Source of the DNA: Labilithrix sp.
GTDB lineage: Bacteria; Myxococcota_A; Polyangia; Polyangiales; Polyangiaceae
Reading direction: 5' to 3'
Assembly (NCBI GenBank): GCA_019637155.1
Contig: JAHBWE010000013.1
Span: 248,001 to 312,000 of the forward strand
Length of the DNA stretch: 64,000 bases
Shown here: positions 12,018 to 20,465 of the stretch, in pieces
Position numbering within the stretch: the first letter of the stretch is position 1
Layout of the letters: every line of letters starts with the position of its first letter
Notes under the pieces: generated by a model
Told to the model about the DNA's origin: nothing
The model's database searches: none
Seen by the model: only the letters and a program-made list of their open reading frames with translations
Translations under genes and position numbers: made by a program

Positions 12018-14276
12018 TCAGTCTTGCGTCGCCGGCAGGCCCGGATCGAGGCCCGGCTCCGGCGGCGGCTTGGGCTTCGGCTTGGGTTTGGGCTTGGGCT
12101 TCGGAGCCGCGGAAGCCGACGCCGACGGCGCGGCCGACACCGACGCCGAAGGAGGCGGCAGCACCGTGGGAACCGTCTCCGAGCCCGCGTCCTCCGGCAC
12201 CGCCGCGTCCGCGTCCGCCGAAGCCGACGCCGTGACCTCCGGCGCAGGCGCTGGCGTAGGCGCAGGAAAGGGCGGACGCCAGCCGCCGCGCTTCTGGACG
12301 ACGAAGTACGTCGCGGCGGCGAAGCCGATGCCGACGATGAACGGGATCAAGACGCGGAACGGGCTCCTCCGCGGCTTCGTCACCTGCGCGATGAGCGGAC
12401 CCTGCGGGCCGGTCGGCTTGCTCGGCCCGGGGTACGAGCCCTCCATCGTCCGGAACGCGGCGTGCCCCGCGATCGGATCGATGACCGGACCGGGCGGGCC
12501 GGGCGGGAACATCGGCGCGGGCGGGCCCGACGGCGCGAGCGGGGAGGGGACCGGCATGAGCGCGGCGGGCACCGGCTGCTGCGGGGTCGGCATCGCGAGG
12601 ATCGGCGAGCCACGCGGGAGCTCGTCGATCGTGCGCGGCGGCGGCGTGATCGGCAGCTCGTCGGAGCGCGTCTTCGGGAACGGCGGCTCGACGATGCGCG
12701 GCGAGATCCCCGTCGCCGGCGTCTGCTCTTCGGTGAACGGACCGCCGCCGGTCGAGGCCTGCGCCTGCGCGAGCGCCGCGCGGAACAGCGCCGCCGGATC
12801 GGGGAGGCGATCGACGTTGTCGCCGACGCGCTCGGGCCCACGCTCCGGGACACGCTCCAGGACGCGCTCCGGAATACGGTCGAGGGTGGGCTCCGGCTCC
12901 GGCGCCATCTTCGGCGTGATCGGCTCCGAGCCAAAGCGATGCGGGAGCCGCTCGGTGACGGGCGACGCGACGGTGCGTTTCCCCTCTTCTTCGTCGTCTT
13001 CGATGATGACGTTCGGCTGCGATCCGAGCTTGGGCTTCAGCTCGCGCAGCGAGAACACGGGATCGTTCCGGAGGGAGAAGGTCGGTCCCTCCGATGGCGG
13101 CATCGAGGGCGGCCGCTCGCGCAGCGTCACCGGTGGCGCGCTCGTGATGACGCCCTCCGACGGCGCGTGCGCTGCGCGCTTGATCTCGGGCGCCTTACCA
13201 AGGAGCCCCATCGCCTTCGGCGGGAGGTGCTGCGTGCGCTTCTCGGTCTCGTCCTCGAAGTCGGGGCGGCTCATCGGCCGCCCCGCCACGGTGGGCATCT
13301 CGTCGTCGGGCGCGCGCACGCGCTCGGGCTCGCGCGCCGGCCGCGCGGTCTCGGGGTCCGGCTCGCCGAGCTCGCCGCTGCCTTCGTTCGTGAGCGAGCG
13401 GCGCGCCCACGAGAGCGCCTCGCGCATCGACTTCGCGTCGGCGTAGCGCTCGGCGCGATCGAACGAGAGCGCGCGATCGATGACGGAGGCGACGACGCGC
13501 GGGACCTCCGGCATGACCTCGCGCAGCGTGCGCGCCTTCGTCCGCGCGACCGCGATCGACTTCGTCTTGACGTCGCCGCCGACGTGGACCGCCTCCCCGG
13601 TGAGGCAGGTGAAGACCATCGCGCCGACCGCCCAGAGATCGCTCCGCGCGTCGACCTCCTCGCGCTTGCCGTGCGCCTGCTCCGGCGCCATGAACGCGGG
13701 CGTCCCGAGCACGATGCCGACGCCGGTCATCTCGCTCGTCCGCTTGCCGTCGTTGAAGCGCGCGGTCCCGAAGTCGAGGAGCTTCGTCTCGCCTTTGCGT
13801 GTAAGATACACGTTATCGGGCTTCAGGTCGCGGTGGAGGATCTGGTGGTCGTGCGCGGCGGAGAGGATGTCGAGGACCTGGTCGGCGGTCTCGAGCACGT
13901 CCCGCAGCGGGAGCGTCCCGCCGCAGCGCTCGCGCTTCTGCTCGAGCGTCTCGCCCTCGAGCAGCTCGAAGACGAGGAAGGCGCACCCGTCGTCGGTCAT
14001 GTCGTCGTCGATCGCGCGGACGATGCCGGGATGGAGCACCGCGTTGCCGAAGTACCCCTCGCGCCGGAAGCGCTCGGCGAGGGTCGTGTCGCGGGCGAGG
14101 TCCTTGTGGAGGACCTTCAGCGCGACGCGGCTCCCGTTGCGGTGCGTCGCCGCGTACACGTTGGCCATCGAGCCGGACGCGATGAAGCTGTCGATCCGGT
14201 ACTTGCCCCGGACCATCGAGCCGACGCGTCTCTGCGCGCGCTGTTCCTCCGCAGCCAAGCGCTCCGAGCGTACCAT
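12018..14276 (-). CDS. Membrane-anchored Hanks-type Ser/Thr protein kinase
   Basis: The 752-residue protein has a kinase domain at about 25-290. It shows a Gly-loop at 32-40 (Ala/Ser-Gly-Ser variant), Lys54, HRDLKPDN at 148-155, DFG at 168-170 and APE at 197-199, so all catalytic residues are present. A long Pro/Glu-rich region (about 300-635) follows, then one membrane segment near 639-660, a Lys-Pro repeat and an Ala/Ser/Pro tail. The kinase faces the cytoplasm. GAGGAG lies 5 bases before the ATG, a true Shine-Dalgarno, unlike many neighbours. The substrate is unknown. Confidence 0.95.
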   Translation of the reverse strand: MVRSERLAAEEQRAQRRVGSMVRGKYRIDSFIASGSMANVYAATHRNGSRVALKVLHKDLARDTTLAERFRREGYFGNAVLHPGIVRAIDDDMTDDGCAFLVFELLEGETLEQKRERCGGTLPLRDVLETADQVLDILSAAHDHQILHRDLKPDNVYLTRKGETKLLDFGTARFNDGKRTSEMTGVGIVLGTPAFMAPEQAHGKREEVDARSDLWAVGAMVFTCLTGEAVHVGGDVKTKSIAVARTKARTLREVMPEVPRVVASVIDRALSFDRAERYADAKSMREALSWARRSLTNEGSGELGEPDPETARPAREPERVRAPDDEMPTVAGRPMSRPDFEDETEKRTQHLPPKAMGLLGKAPEIKRAAHAPSEGVITSAPPVTLRERPPSMPPSEGPTFSLRNDPVFSLRELKPKLGSQPNVIIEDDEEEGKRTVASPVTERLPHRFGSEPITPKMAPEPEPTLDRIPERVLERVPERGPERVGDNVDRLPDPAALFRAALAQAQASTGGGPFTEEQTPATGISPRIVEPPFPKTRSDELPITPPPRTIDELPRGSPILAMPTPQQPVPAALMPVPSPLAPSGPPAPMFPPGPPGPVIDPIAGHAAFRTMEGSYPGPSKPTGPQGPLIAQVTKPRRSPFRVLIPFIVGIGFAAATYFVVQKRGGWRPPFPAPTPAPAPEVTASASADADAAVPEDAGSETVPTVLPPPSASVSAAPSASASAAPKPKPKPKPKPKPPPEPGLDPGLPATQD

Positions 14277-14290
14277 CCGCTCCTCGAACG

Positions 14291-15154
14291 ATGCGAGTTC
14301 ACCTCATCGACGGGACCTTCGAGCTTTTCCGCGCGCACTACGCCCCGCGACCGCCCAAGACCGTGGGCGGCGTCGACGTGAAGGCCACCGCCGGCGTCGT
14401 CGCCTCGATCCGCGCGCTGCTGGAGGACCGGAGCGAAGAGGTGACCCACCTCGCGATCGCCTTCGACAACCCGATCGAGAGCTTCCGCAACGAGCTCTTC
14501 CCCTACTACAAGACCGGCGACGGCATCGCGCCCCCGCTCCGGGCGCAGTTCGACCTCGTCGAGGAGGCGTGCCGCGCGATCGGCGTCGTGGTGTGGTCGA
14601 TGAAGGAGTGGGAGGCCGACGACGCCCTCGCCACCGGCGCGGCGCGCTTCGCGAGCGACACGGTGCAGGTGCGCATCCTCACGCCGGACAAGGACCTCGG
14701 GCAGTGCCTCGACCGCGACCGCGTCGTGCAGGTCGATCGGATTCGGCGCAAGGTCATCGACGAGGAGGCGATGACGGCGCGCCGCGGGATCCCGCCCGCG
14801 TGCATCCCGGACTGGCTCGGCCTCGTCGGCGACACCGCGGACGGGATCCCTGGTTTGCCTGGATTCGGGGAGAAGTCCTCGGCCGTCCTCCTCGCGCGCT
14901 GGGGATCGATCGAGGCGATCCCCGACCGCGCCGAAGACTGGGACGTGAAGGTCGCCGGCGCGCCCCGCCTCGCCGCCGTGCTCGCGGAGCGCCGCGCCGA
15001 CGCGCTCCTCTACAAGAAGCTCGCCACGCTCGTGAAGGACGTGCCGCTCGCGGAGTCGCTCGCCGATCTCGAGTACGAGGGCGCGCCGAAGGCCTCCTTC
15101 GAGGCCCTCTGCAAGAAGCTCGAGATGACGCCGCGATGGCCGAAGCTGGTCTGA
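14291..15154 (+). CDS. 5'-3' exonuclease / flap endonuclease domain protein
   Basis: The 287-residue protein corresponds to the PolA N-terminal 5'-3' exonuclease domain as a stand-alone gene. Metal-binding acidic residues are visible at Asp7, EADD 108-111, Asp133/Asp135 and Asp181/Asp184. The helix-hairpin-helix 'GLPGFGEKSS' at 188-197 grips DNA. Such proteins remove flaps and RNA primers. It starts 14 bp from the divergent kinase start. A TACCAT box lies 14 bases upstream. Confidence 0.9.
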   Translation: MRVHLIDGTFELFRAHYAPRPPKTVGGVDVKATAGVVASIRALLEDRSEEVTHLAIAFDNPIESFRNELFPYYKTGDGIAPPLRAQFDLVEEACRAIGVVVWSMKEWEADDALATGAARFASDTVQVRILTPDKDLGQCLDRDRVVQVDRIRRKVIDEEAMTARRGIPPACIPDWLGLVGDTADGIPGLPGFGEKSSAVLLARWGSIEAIPDRAEDWDVKVAGAPRLAAVLAERRADALLYKKLATLVKDVPLAESLADLEYEGAPKASFEALCKKLEMTPRWPKLV

Positions 15155-15158
15155 AATC

Positions 15159-15173
15159 CGAGCCTCGGGCTCG
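15159..15173 (+). terminator. Possible stem-loop after the exonuclease gene
   Basis: CGAGCC-TCG-GGCTCG, a 6-bp stem with a 3-base loop, begins 5 bases after the TGA. No T-run follows, so it is a candidate only. Confidence 0.3.
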
Positions 15174-15203
15174 CCCGTGCGCAGGGGCTTGCTAAGGACC
15201 AAC

Positions 15204-17246
15204 ATGCTTATCTTTCGTCGGCGCCTCCTCGGCGCGAGCGTCTTTCTTTGTTCGGTCGCTGGATGCAGCGCGGATCGCCAGGACGTCGCGAGCGATCACG
15301 CCGCGGTGACGGAGGCCGCCGAGCCCACCATCGCGAACGTGTGCTCGATGGCCTCCGCCACGTTCACGGCGCCCGACCTCGCGGTCGCCGCCGACGGCAA
15401 GCACGTCGCCTTCACGACGTGCGCGCCCGGCGGGCTCCAGCAGCGCGGCATGCTCCTCGACGTCGCGACCGGCATCGCGCGGCCGATCGACGACGGCGCC
15501 GCGATCCACGAGGTCGGCTTCTCCGATGACGGCCGCTTCGTCCACTACTCCGCCTACGATCGCGCCGCGGGGCCGGCCACGTTCCAGCCGCACGTCGAGT
15601 CGACCGACGGCGCGGTGAAGAAGCGGATCGTGTTCTTCGAGGAGAGCGCTCCGGAGGAGCTCTACTTCGCTCGACGGATCGGGAAGGCCGCCGTGAGCGT
15701 CTCTCCCGACGGCAAGACCGCGGTCGCGTCGGGCGTCGAGCGCGACCGGTGGAACGAAGCCAACATCGGCCGCGTCGTCGTCGCGCCGCTCGATCGCGAG
15801 GGGCAGACCTCGCTCCTGGCGGCGCCGTCGATGCGCGCGAGCGCGACGTGGATGGAGTCGGGCGAGCAGGTCGTTTTGACGCGTATCGTCTCCGAGAACC
15901 AGGTCAGGATGCAGGTGGTCTCGCTGGGGCCGACGCCGGCGCTGGTCGACACGTCCTGGATGGCGAAGGAAGGGCCCGATCGCTACACGATCATCCCCGG
16001 CAGCTACGACGGCACCCGCGTCCTCCGCTGGGAGCGCGACGAGTCGGACGCCTCGCGCGACCGCGGCTGGTACGTCATCGCCAACGCGGACGGGACGACG
16101 GTGGAGCTCTCGCGCGACTCCGCCACCGTCGCGCGGATGCCGCGCCTCACGAACACGATCCTGCTCCGCGAGACCGCGGTCCGCGGCGCGACGTGGACGC
16201 AGGTCGACGGCAAACCGGCGGTGATGTTCCCGGGCGAGGCGACGGACGGGGGCCCGATCGACCTCCTCGTTCGCGCGCTCGACGCCGAGGAAGGCGCCCC
16301 CGAAATGAGGAGTGTCGTGGTCGCGACCGACGTGCGAGCGTACGACCCCGGCGCGGGCGCGATCACGCCGGTCGGGACCGACGGGGCGTTCCTCTATCCG
16401 TCGACGGGCGGCATCCGCTTCGCCGACGGAAAGGGCGCGACGAAGCTCGTCTTCGCCACCGAGCGCGAGCACTCGACCGTCGCCGCCATGTCCGAGGACA
16501 GCGCGCGCTTCCTCGTTCGCAGCTTCGAGCGCGGCGTCCTCGGTGAGGAGTACGAGCCGGAGTACACCCTCGTCGACGTCGCGACCGCGAACGCGACGCC
16601 GCTCGCCCTCACGACGTCGTCGGCGCTCCGGCCGTTCGGTCCGCTCTCCGGAGACTGGGCCCACGCGGAGTGCCGCCACGACGCCGCGAACGCGCACCTC
16701 TTCGGCCGCGACGGCGCGCTGTTCGTCTTTGCGTACTACGGCTCGATGTCCCCGTTCTGCAAGCGTGAGCAGCTGGCGCCCGAGCTGTTGCGCTTCGGCG
16801 CGGACGGCCGGCTCGACGGCGTCGTCTCCGCGGCCGGCCTCGCGCGGGGCGACCTGACCAAGCGTATACGAGCGATCGCTCCGCAGCTCCATCCGCTCGA
16901 CGAGCAGCGCGTCGTCGTCGCCTCGTGCGGCCTGCCGGGCGAGGCCTGCGCCGCGCGCATCCTGTCGCTGCCCGCCGCCGGCTCCACCGCCACGCCGGAT
17001 CCGACCGACACGGGCAGCGAGAAGCCGAGCGGCAGCGGGACGCCGAGCGGCGACGGGACGTCCGAGCCGGCGACGGAGCGTCCGGGCGCGGAGACGTCAT
17101 CGACGGAGCAGGGATCGAGGCCGACGTCGCCGTCGCCGGAGTCTTCGAGCTGCGCGACGGCGCGCGGCGCGCGTTCGGGCGGGCTCGGCTTCGGCCTCGC
17201 GTTCCTCGTCGGGCTCGCCGCGCTGCGCCGGCGGCGCGCGCGTTAG
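15204..17246 (+). CDS. Large secreted lipoprotein with beta-propeller-like repeats and MYXO-CTERM-like tail
   Basis: The 680-residue protein starts at ATG 15204, preceded by AAGGA. The upstream in-frame ATG (15177) would spoil the signal peptide. The lipobox SVAGC places the lipidated Cys near residue 20. The body has repeated 'VSPDGKTAVAS / FSDDGRFVHYS' motifs like TolB/WD40-type propeller blades. A Thr/Ser/Gly/Pro linker (about 595-650) leads to 'SSCATARGARSGGLGFGLAF' and a hydrophobic stretch with Arg residues, resembling a MYXO-CTERM tail. Function is unknown; it is probably surface-exposed. Confidence 0.85.
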   Translation: MLIFRRRLLGASVFLCSVAGCSADRQDVASDHAAVTEAAEPTIANVCSMASATFTAPDLAVAADGKHVAFTTCAPGGLQQRGMLLDVATGIARPIDDGAAIHEVGFSDDGRFVHYSAYDRAAGPATFQPHVESTDGAVKKRIVFFEESAPEELYFARRIGKAAVSVSPDGKTAVASGVERDRWNEANIGRVVVAPLDREGQTSLLAAPSMRASATWMESGEQVVLTRIVSENQVRMQVVSLGPTPALVDTSWMAKEGPDRYTIIPGSYDGTRVLRWERDESDASRDRGWYVIANADGTTVELSRDSATVARMPRLTNTILLRETAVRGATWTQVDGKPAVMFPGEATDGGPIDLLVRALDAEEGAPEMRSVVVATDVRAYDPGAGAITPVGTDGAFLYPSTGGIRFADGKGATKLVFATEREHSTVAAMSEDSARFLVRSFERGVLGEEYEPEYTLVDVATANATPLALTTSSALRPFGPLSGDWAHAECRHDAANAHLFGRDGALFVFAYYGSMSPFCKREQLAPELLRFGADGRLDGVVSAAGLARGDLTKRIRAIAPQLHPLDEQRVVVASCGLPGEACAARILSLPAAGSTATPDPTDTGSEKPSGSGTPSGDGTSEPATERPGAETSSTEQGSRPTSPSPESSSCATARGARSGGLGFGLAFLVGLAALRRRRAR

Positions 17247-17668
17247 AAGGTGACGCCGAAGACGTCGCGGAAGCGGTTGGAGGGCTCGCGGTTCGGATCG
17301 ACGTCTGCGAGCCCGACGCGCAGCGACACGGTCTCGCCGTCGCCCCACGGCCACCAGAGGCCGTAGACGAGGAGGCCGTTGATCGGTCCGGTCGAGAGCG
17401 CGAGCTGACCCTGGCGGATGCCGCCCGCGCGCTCGACGACGTCACGGAGCGACTGCGGCGCGCGGACGATGGTGGCGGCGGTCCACTCGTTCTGAAGCGC
17501 GATCTGGCTCGCCTTGCGCGCGGTCGGCTCCTGCTCGGTGGTGAACGAAGAGGTCACGCACATGAGGCGCGGGTCCCAGCTCCATCCGCGCGTGGGCCAC
17601 GACGCCTTCATACGGGCAAGGCTGTCGAACAGCGGTTGCCATGCGTCGTTCCAGCCACGAATCGTCAT
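17243..17668 (-). CDS. Conserved-looking small soluble protein, unknown
   Basis: A 141-residue protein with no signal peptide or membrane segment, Trp-rich (for example 'GWNDAWQPLFDSL' and 'VYGLWWPWGDGE'). I do not recognise a family. Its stop overlaps the stop of the lipoprotein by 3 bp. It has its own likely -10 box (TAGGCT) 8 bases before the ATG. Confidence 0.75.
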   Translation of the reverse strand: MTIRGWNDAWQPLFDSLARMKASWPTRGWSWDPRLMCVTSSFTTEQEPTARKASQIALQNEWTAATIVRAPQSLRDVVERAGGIRQGQLALSTGPINGLLVYGLWWPWGDGETVSLRVGLADVDPNREPSNRFRDVFGVTF

Positions 17669-17676
17669 GCGCTGGG

Positions 17677-17682
17677 AGCCTA
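17677..17682 (-). promoter_or_regulatory. Putative -10 (TAGGCT) reusing the upstream gene's stop codon
   Basis: On the minus strand TAGGCT ends 8 bases before the ATG at 17668. Its TAG is the stop codon of the preceding gene. No Shine-Dalgarno is visible. Confidence 0.4.
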
Positions 17683-18267
17683 GTACGTGATCACGGGCCC
17701 TGCAACGAGGCCGCCGTTGGGCGCGCGCGCGTAGAGCCGCAGGAACGCGCCGGGCGCGAGGTTCCCGGGGTTGGGCACGTAGAGCTTCAGCGCGTGCGCG
17801 CCGGGGGCGAGGTAGCCCAACGCGCCTCCCTCGACGTTGATGAATTTCCCGTTTTCGACGACCGCGATCCACACCGTGAGGCGGCCGACGTCGACGACGC
17901 TCCCGAGCTCGCTCGGCAGCTCCTCGTGTCCGCTGATCGTGTCGGCGCGGAAGCCGTACTGCGGATCGCCCTTCTGCGAGGTCGTGACGAGGTAGAGCGC
18001 GTCGGCGGGACCTTCCACCGTGGCGCGGAAGACGAGGTCGCGGTTGCCGTCGGGCCGGATGCCGCCGTCGCGCATCGCGATGCGGTCGACGAGGAGGTTC
18101 TCGGGATCGACCGAGAACGCGCTCACCTTCGTCGACTCCGGCGCGGCGACGGCGGTCCGGTTCCTCCCCGTGGTCCGCACGCCCGACTCGTCCGGCGCGT
18201 TCGCGTCGCTGGGAGGTCCGCAGGCGAGGGCCGCGAGCGCGGCGAGGACGGGTACCGAGAACCGCAT
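17680..18267 (-). CDS. Lipoprotein, unknown function
   Basis: A 195-residue protein with a short signal and lipobox LAALAC (Cys near residue 16), then a charged linker and a beta-rich domain (about 50-195) ending 'GPVITY'. AGGAG lies 3 bases before the ATG, a good Shine-Dalgarno. It may form a unit with the following small gene, 11 bp downstream. No family recognised. Confidence 0.8.
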   Translation of the reverse strand: MRFSVPVLAALAALACGPPSDANAPDESGVRTTGRNRTAVAAPESTKVSAFSVDPENLLVDRIAMRDGGIRPDGNRDLVFRATVEGPADALYLVTTSQKGDPQYGFRADTISGHEELPSELGSVVDVGRLTVWIAVVENGKFINVEGGALGYLAPGAHALKLYVPNPGNLAPGAFLRLYARAPNGGLVAGPVITY

Positions 18268-18300
18268 CGACTCCTGTCTAACACGTGCGACGATGACCCG

Positions 18301-19233
18301 GTGAGGACGCTCGGACCGGCGCAGAAAGATATCGCATTCGGCTCGTTCGTCGGGCCGCTGCCGCGCATCGACTGGGGGGCCGCGGCGACCACGCGCGCGC
18401 TCCGCGGCAAGCGCTGGATCTGGCTCGGCCTCGCGTGCAAGGAGGCGTGGCTCTCGCTCGCGATCGTGCGCACGGGCTACGCCGCGAACGTCCTCGCGTT
18501 CGTCTACGACCACGGTGCGCGCGCGATGGTGGTCGACAAGACGATCGTGGCGCCCGCCTTCACCGCGCACGTCACCGACGACGCGCACGCCCCCGGCCTC
18601 CTCGCGCGCTTCGACTTCGCCGGCTCGCACGTCGCGTTCGAGCGGAGCGGCCCCGACCTCGAGGTGCGCGCGCGGCTCGGTGGCATCGACCTCGAGGTCC
18701 TCTGCGACGAGTCGGTCGCGCCGCTCGGCGTCGCCGCGATCGCCGACCTCGGCGGCGGCCTCCGCAACGCGACCGAGAAGCGCGCGCTCATGAGCGTCCG
18801 CGGACGCTTCGCCGCGTCGGGGCGCTCTTACGCGCTCGAAGGCGCGACCGCGGGCTGGGACTACACGAACGGTCTCCTCCCGCGTCACACGAAGTGGCGC
18901 TGGGCCTTCGGCCTCGGCCGCGACCTCGCGTTCAACCTCGTCGAGGGCTTCGTCGGCGAAGCCGAGTGCGCCCTCTTCGCCGACGGCGCGGTCCACCCGC
19001 TCGCGGAGCCCCGCTTCACCTTCGACCGCACCCGCCCATCGGACCCATGGCGCATCGAGGCCGACGGCATCGACCTTCGCTTCGAGGTCGGCGAAGTGCA
19101 TGCACAATACACAAACCTCCTCCTCGTCCGCTCCCACTTCCTCCAGCCCGTCGGCCACTTCCACGGCACCATCGCCGGCCGCACCGTCGCCGACCTCCCC
19201 GGCGTCGTCGAGGACCAAGACGTCCTCTGGTAG
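18301..19233 (+). CDS. DUF2804 family protein
   Basis: A 310-residue protein starting at GTG 18301. Motifs such as 'KRWIWLGLACKEAWLSLAIVRTGYAANVLAFVYD', 'GWDYTNGLLPRHTKWRWAFG' and the C-terminal 'SHFLQPVGHFHGTI' fit the DUF2804 family, beta-sandwich proteins of unknown function. No signal peptide is seen. It stands alone between convergent and divergent neighbours. Confidence 0.85.
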   Translation: MRTLGPAQKDIAFGSFVGPLPRIDWGAAATTRALRGKRWIWLGLACKEAWLSLAIVRTGYAANVLAFVYDHGARAMVVDKTIVAPAFTAHVTDDAHAPGLLARFDFAGSHVAFERSGPDLEVRARLGGIDLEVLCDESVAPLGVAAIADLGGGLRNATEKRALMSVRGRFAASGRSYALEGATAGWDYTNGLLPRHTKWRWAFGLGRDLAFNLVEGFVGEAECALFADGAVHPLAEPRFTFDRTRPSDPWRIEADGIDLRFEVGEVHAQYTNLLLVRSHFLQPVGHFHGTIAGRTVADLPGVVEDQDVLW

Positions 19234-19239
19234 CGCGGC

Positions 19240-20303
19240 TCAGACGAGGGCGTCGATGTAGCGCCCGGGGCGTGCGATGAAGTCCTCGAAGGACGCGAGC
19301 GGCGTCAGCTCGCGATGTTCTTGATCGAAAGCGGCGACCTTCCTGGTTCTCGGATCCCACACGAAGACGATGTCGGTGTAGTCGCCTGTCACGCGCGAGA
19401 GGCGCAATAGTTTCTTGCGCTCGAACACCATCGGCACTGCGTCCGCGAGGGAGTAGAGCTCGATGAAAGGAACGGGCTGTCCGGGAGCTCGATGCGACGC
19501 GCACCCGGCTTCATGAGCGCCACGGCGCTCGATGGAAGCGCATAGGCGGAGAGCGCGCGCAGACGCGCCGGCTCGTCGTGCAACCTCGCAGGCTCGACGG
19601 AACGGATGTAGGCGCGAAGCTCGTCGTCATTGCGTTCGACGGCGATGTCGTAAGGACGCTGGCCGCCCCGATCGGTGAGCGCGAGATCCGCGCCCGCCTC
19701 GACGAGGCGTCTCACCATCGGCAGGTCTCCGTTCCGCGCCGCGACGCACAGCGGGGTCTCGCGGTTGGGAAAGACCTGGTCTGGCTTCCGGTGGTCGAGG
19801 TCCACACCGTGTTTCAGGAAGAACGTCACGGCCACGTCGTCACCGGACAGCACGGCGGAGCGGAAGGCTGGCCCACCGTACTTCTTCGCCGTGTGACCGA
19901 GCGCTTCGAGCACGGGGAGGTTCCGGTGGCGCTTGCCTTGGAGCGCCGCCTCGAACGCATCGGTGCGCACGCAGCTCACCGCATGCACGTTCGCGCCGGC
20001 TGCCACCAGCTTTCGAAGGAGCTTTTCATCGCCATAGCGCGCGGCCGCGACGATGGAAGGACTCTCTTTCGAGCTGAGGTTGGCGCCGTGCGCGATGAGG
20101 CAGTCGATGACACGCCGCCGCTTCAGCCGGATGGCGAGCTCGAGCGGCTCGATCGATACGTATCGATCGAGCTTGATGGGCGCGTTCACATCGAGGCCGC
20201 GCGAGCGCAGTCGTTCGAGCGCGAGGACGTCTCCGTCGACGATGGCCCGCGCCGCCGCGAGGAGCCTCGTAAACTCGCCGAGGTCTTTGATCTTCACCCT
20301 CAC
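19240..20303 (-). pseudogene. Ankyrin-repeat protein with frameshifted C-terminal domain
   Basis: The first frame (GTG 20303) has about six ankyrin repeats over residues 15-220, such as 'PLCVAARNGDLPMVRRLVEAGADLALTDRGGQ'. Near 19466-19468 (an AAA/TTT run) the frame is lost. Adding one T restores 'PFLFIELYSLADAVPMVFERKK' and leads into the second frame to its stop at 19240. That C-terminus (about 85 residues, 'VFVWDPRTRKVAAFDQE..SFEDFI') resembles SMI1/KNR4-like domains. It is either a real disruption or a one-base sequencing error. Codon use looks less GC-biased than its neighbours. Confidence 0.7.
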
Positions 20304-20319
20304 GCGAGGAGCGACCGTA

Positions 20320-20388
20320 CTACGACAGGAAGACGGGAGCGACGAGGACGGCGCCGATCACGAGCGCGCTGAGGAGCTTCTGCATCAT
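20320..20388 (-). CDS. 22-residue hydrophobic small protein or leader peptide
   Basis: ATG 20386-20388 to TAG encodes MMQKLLSALVIGAVLVAPVFLS, one membrane-like or signal-like helix. AAGGA lies 7 bases upstream, a strong Shine-Dalgarno, which is rare among first genes here. It ends 16 bp before the ankyrin gene start on the same strand. It could be a tiny membrane protein or a leader for the ankyrin gene. A chance ORF cannot be excluded. Confidence 0.5.
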   Translation of the reverse strand: MMQKLLSALVIGAVLVAPVFLS

Positions 20389-20465
20389 GGTTTGGTTCCT
20401 TACGAACGTTCGAGCTTGACGATCTCTGACAGGCGAAGTTCCCGAGCGGGTATGGTGGCCGGGGC

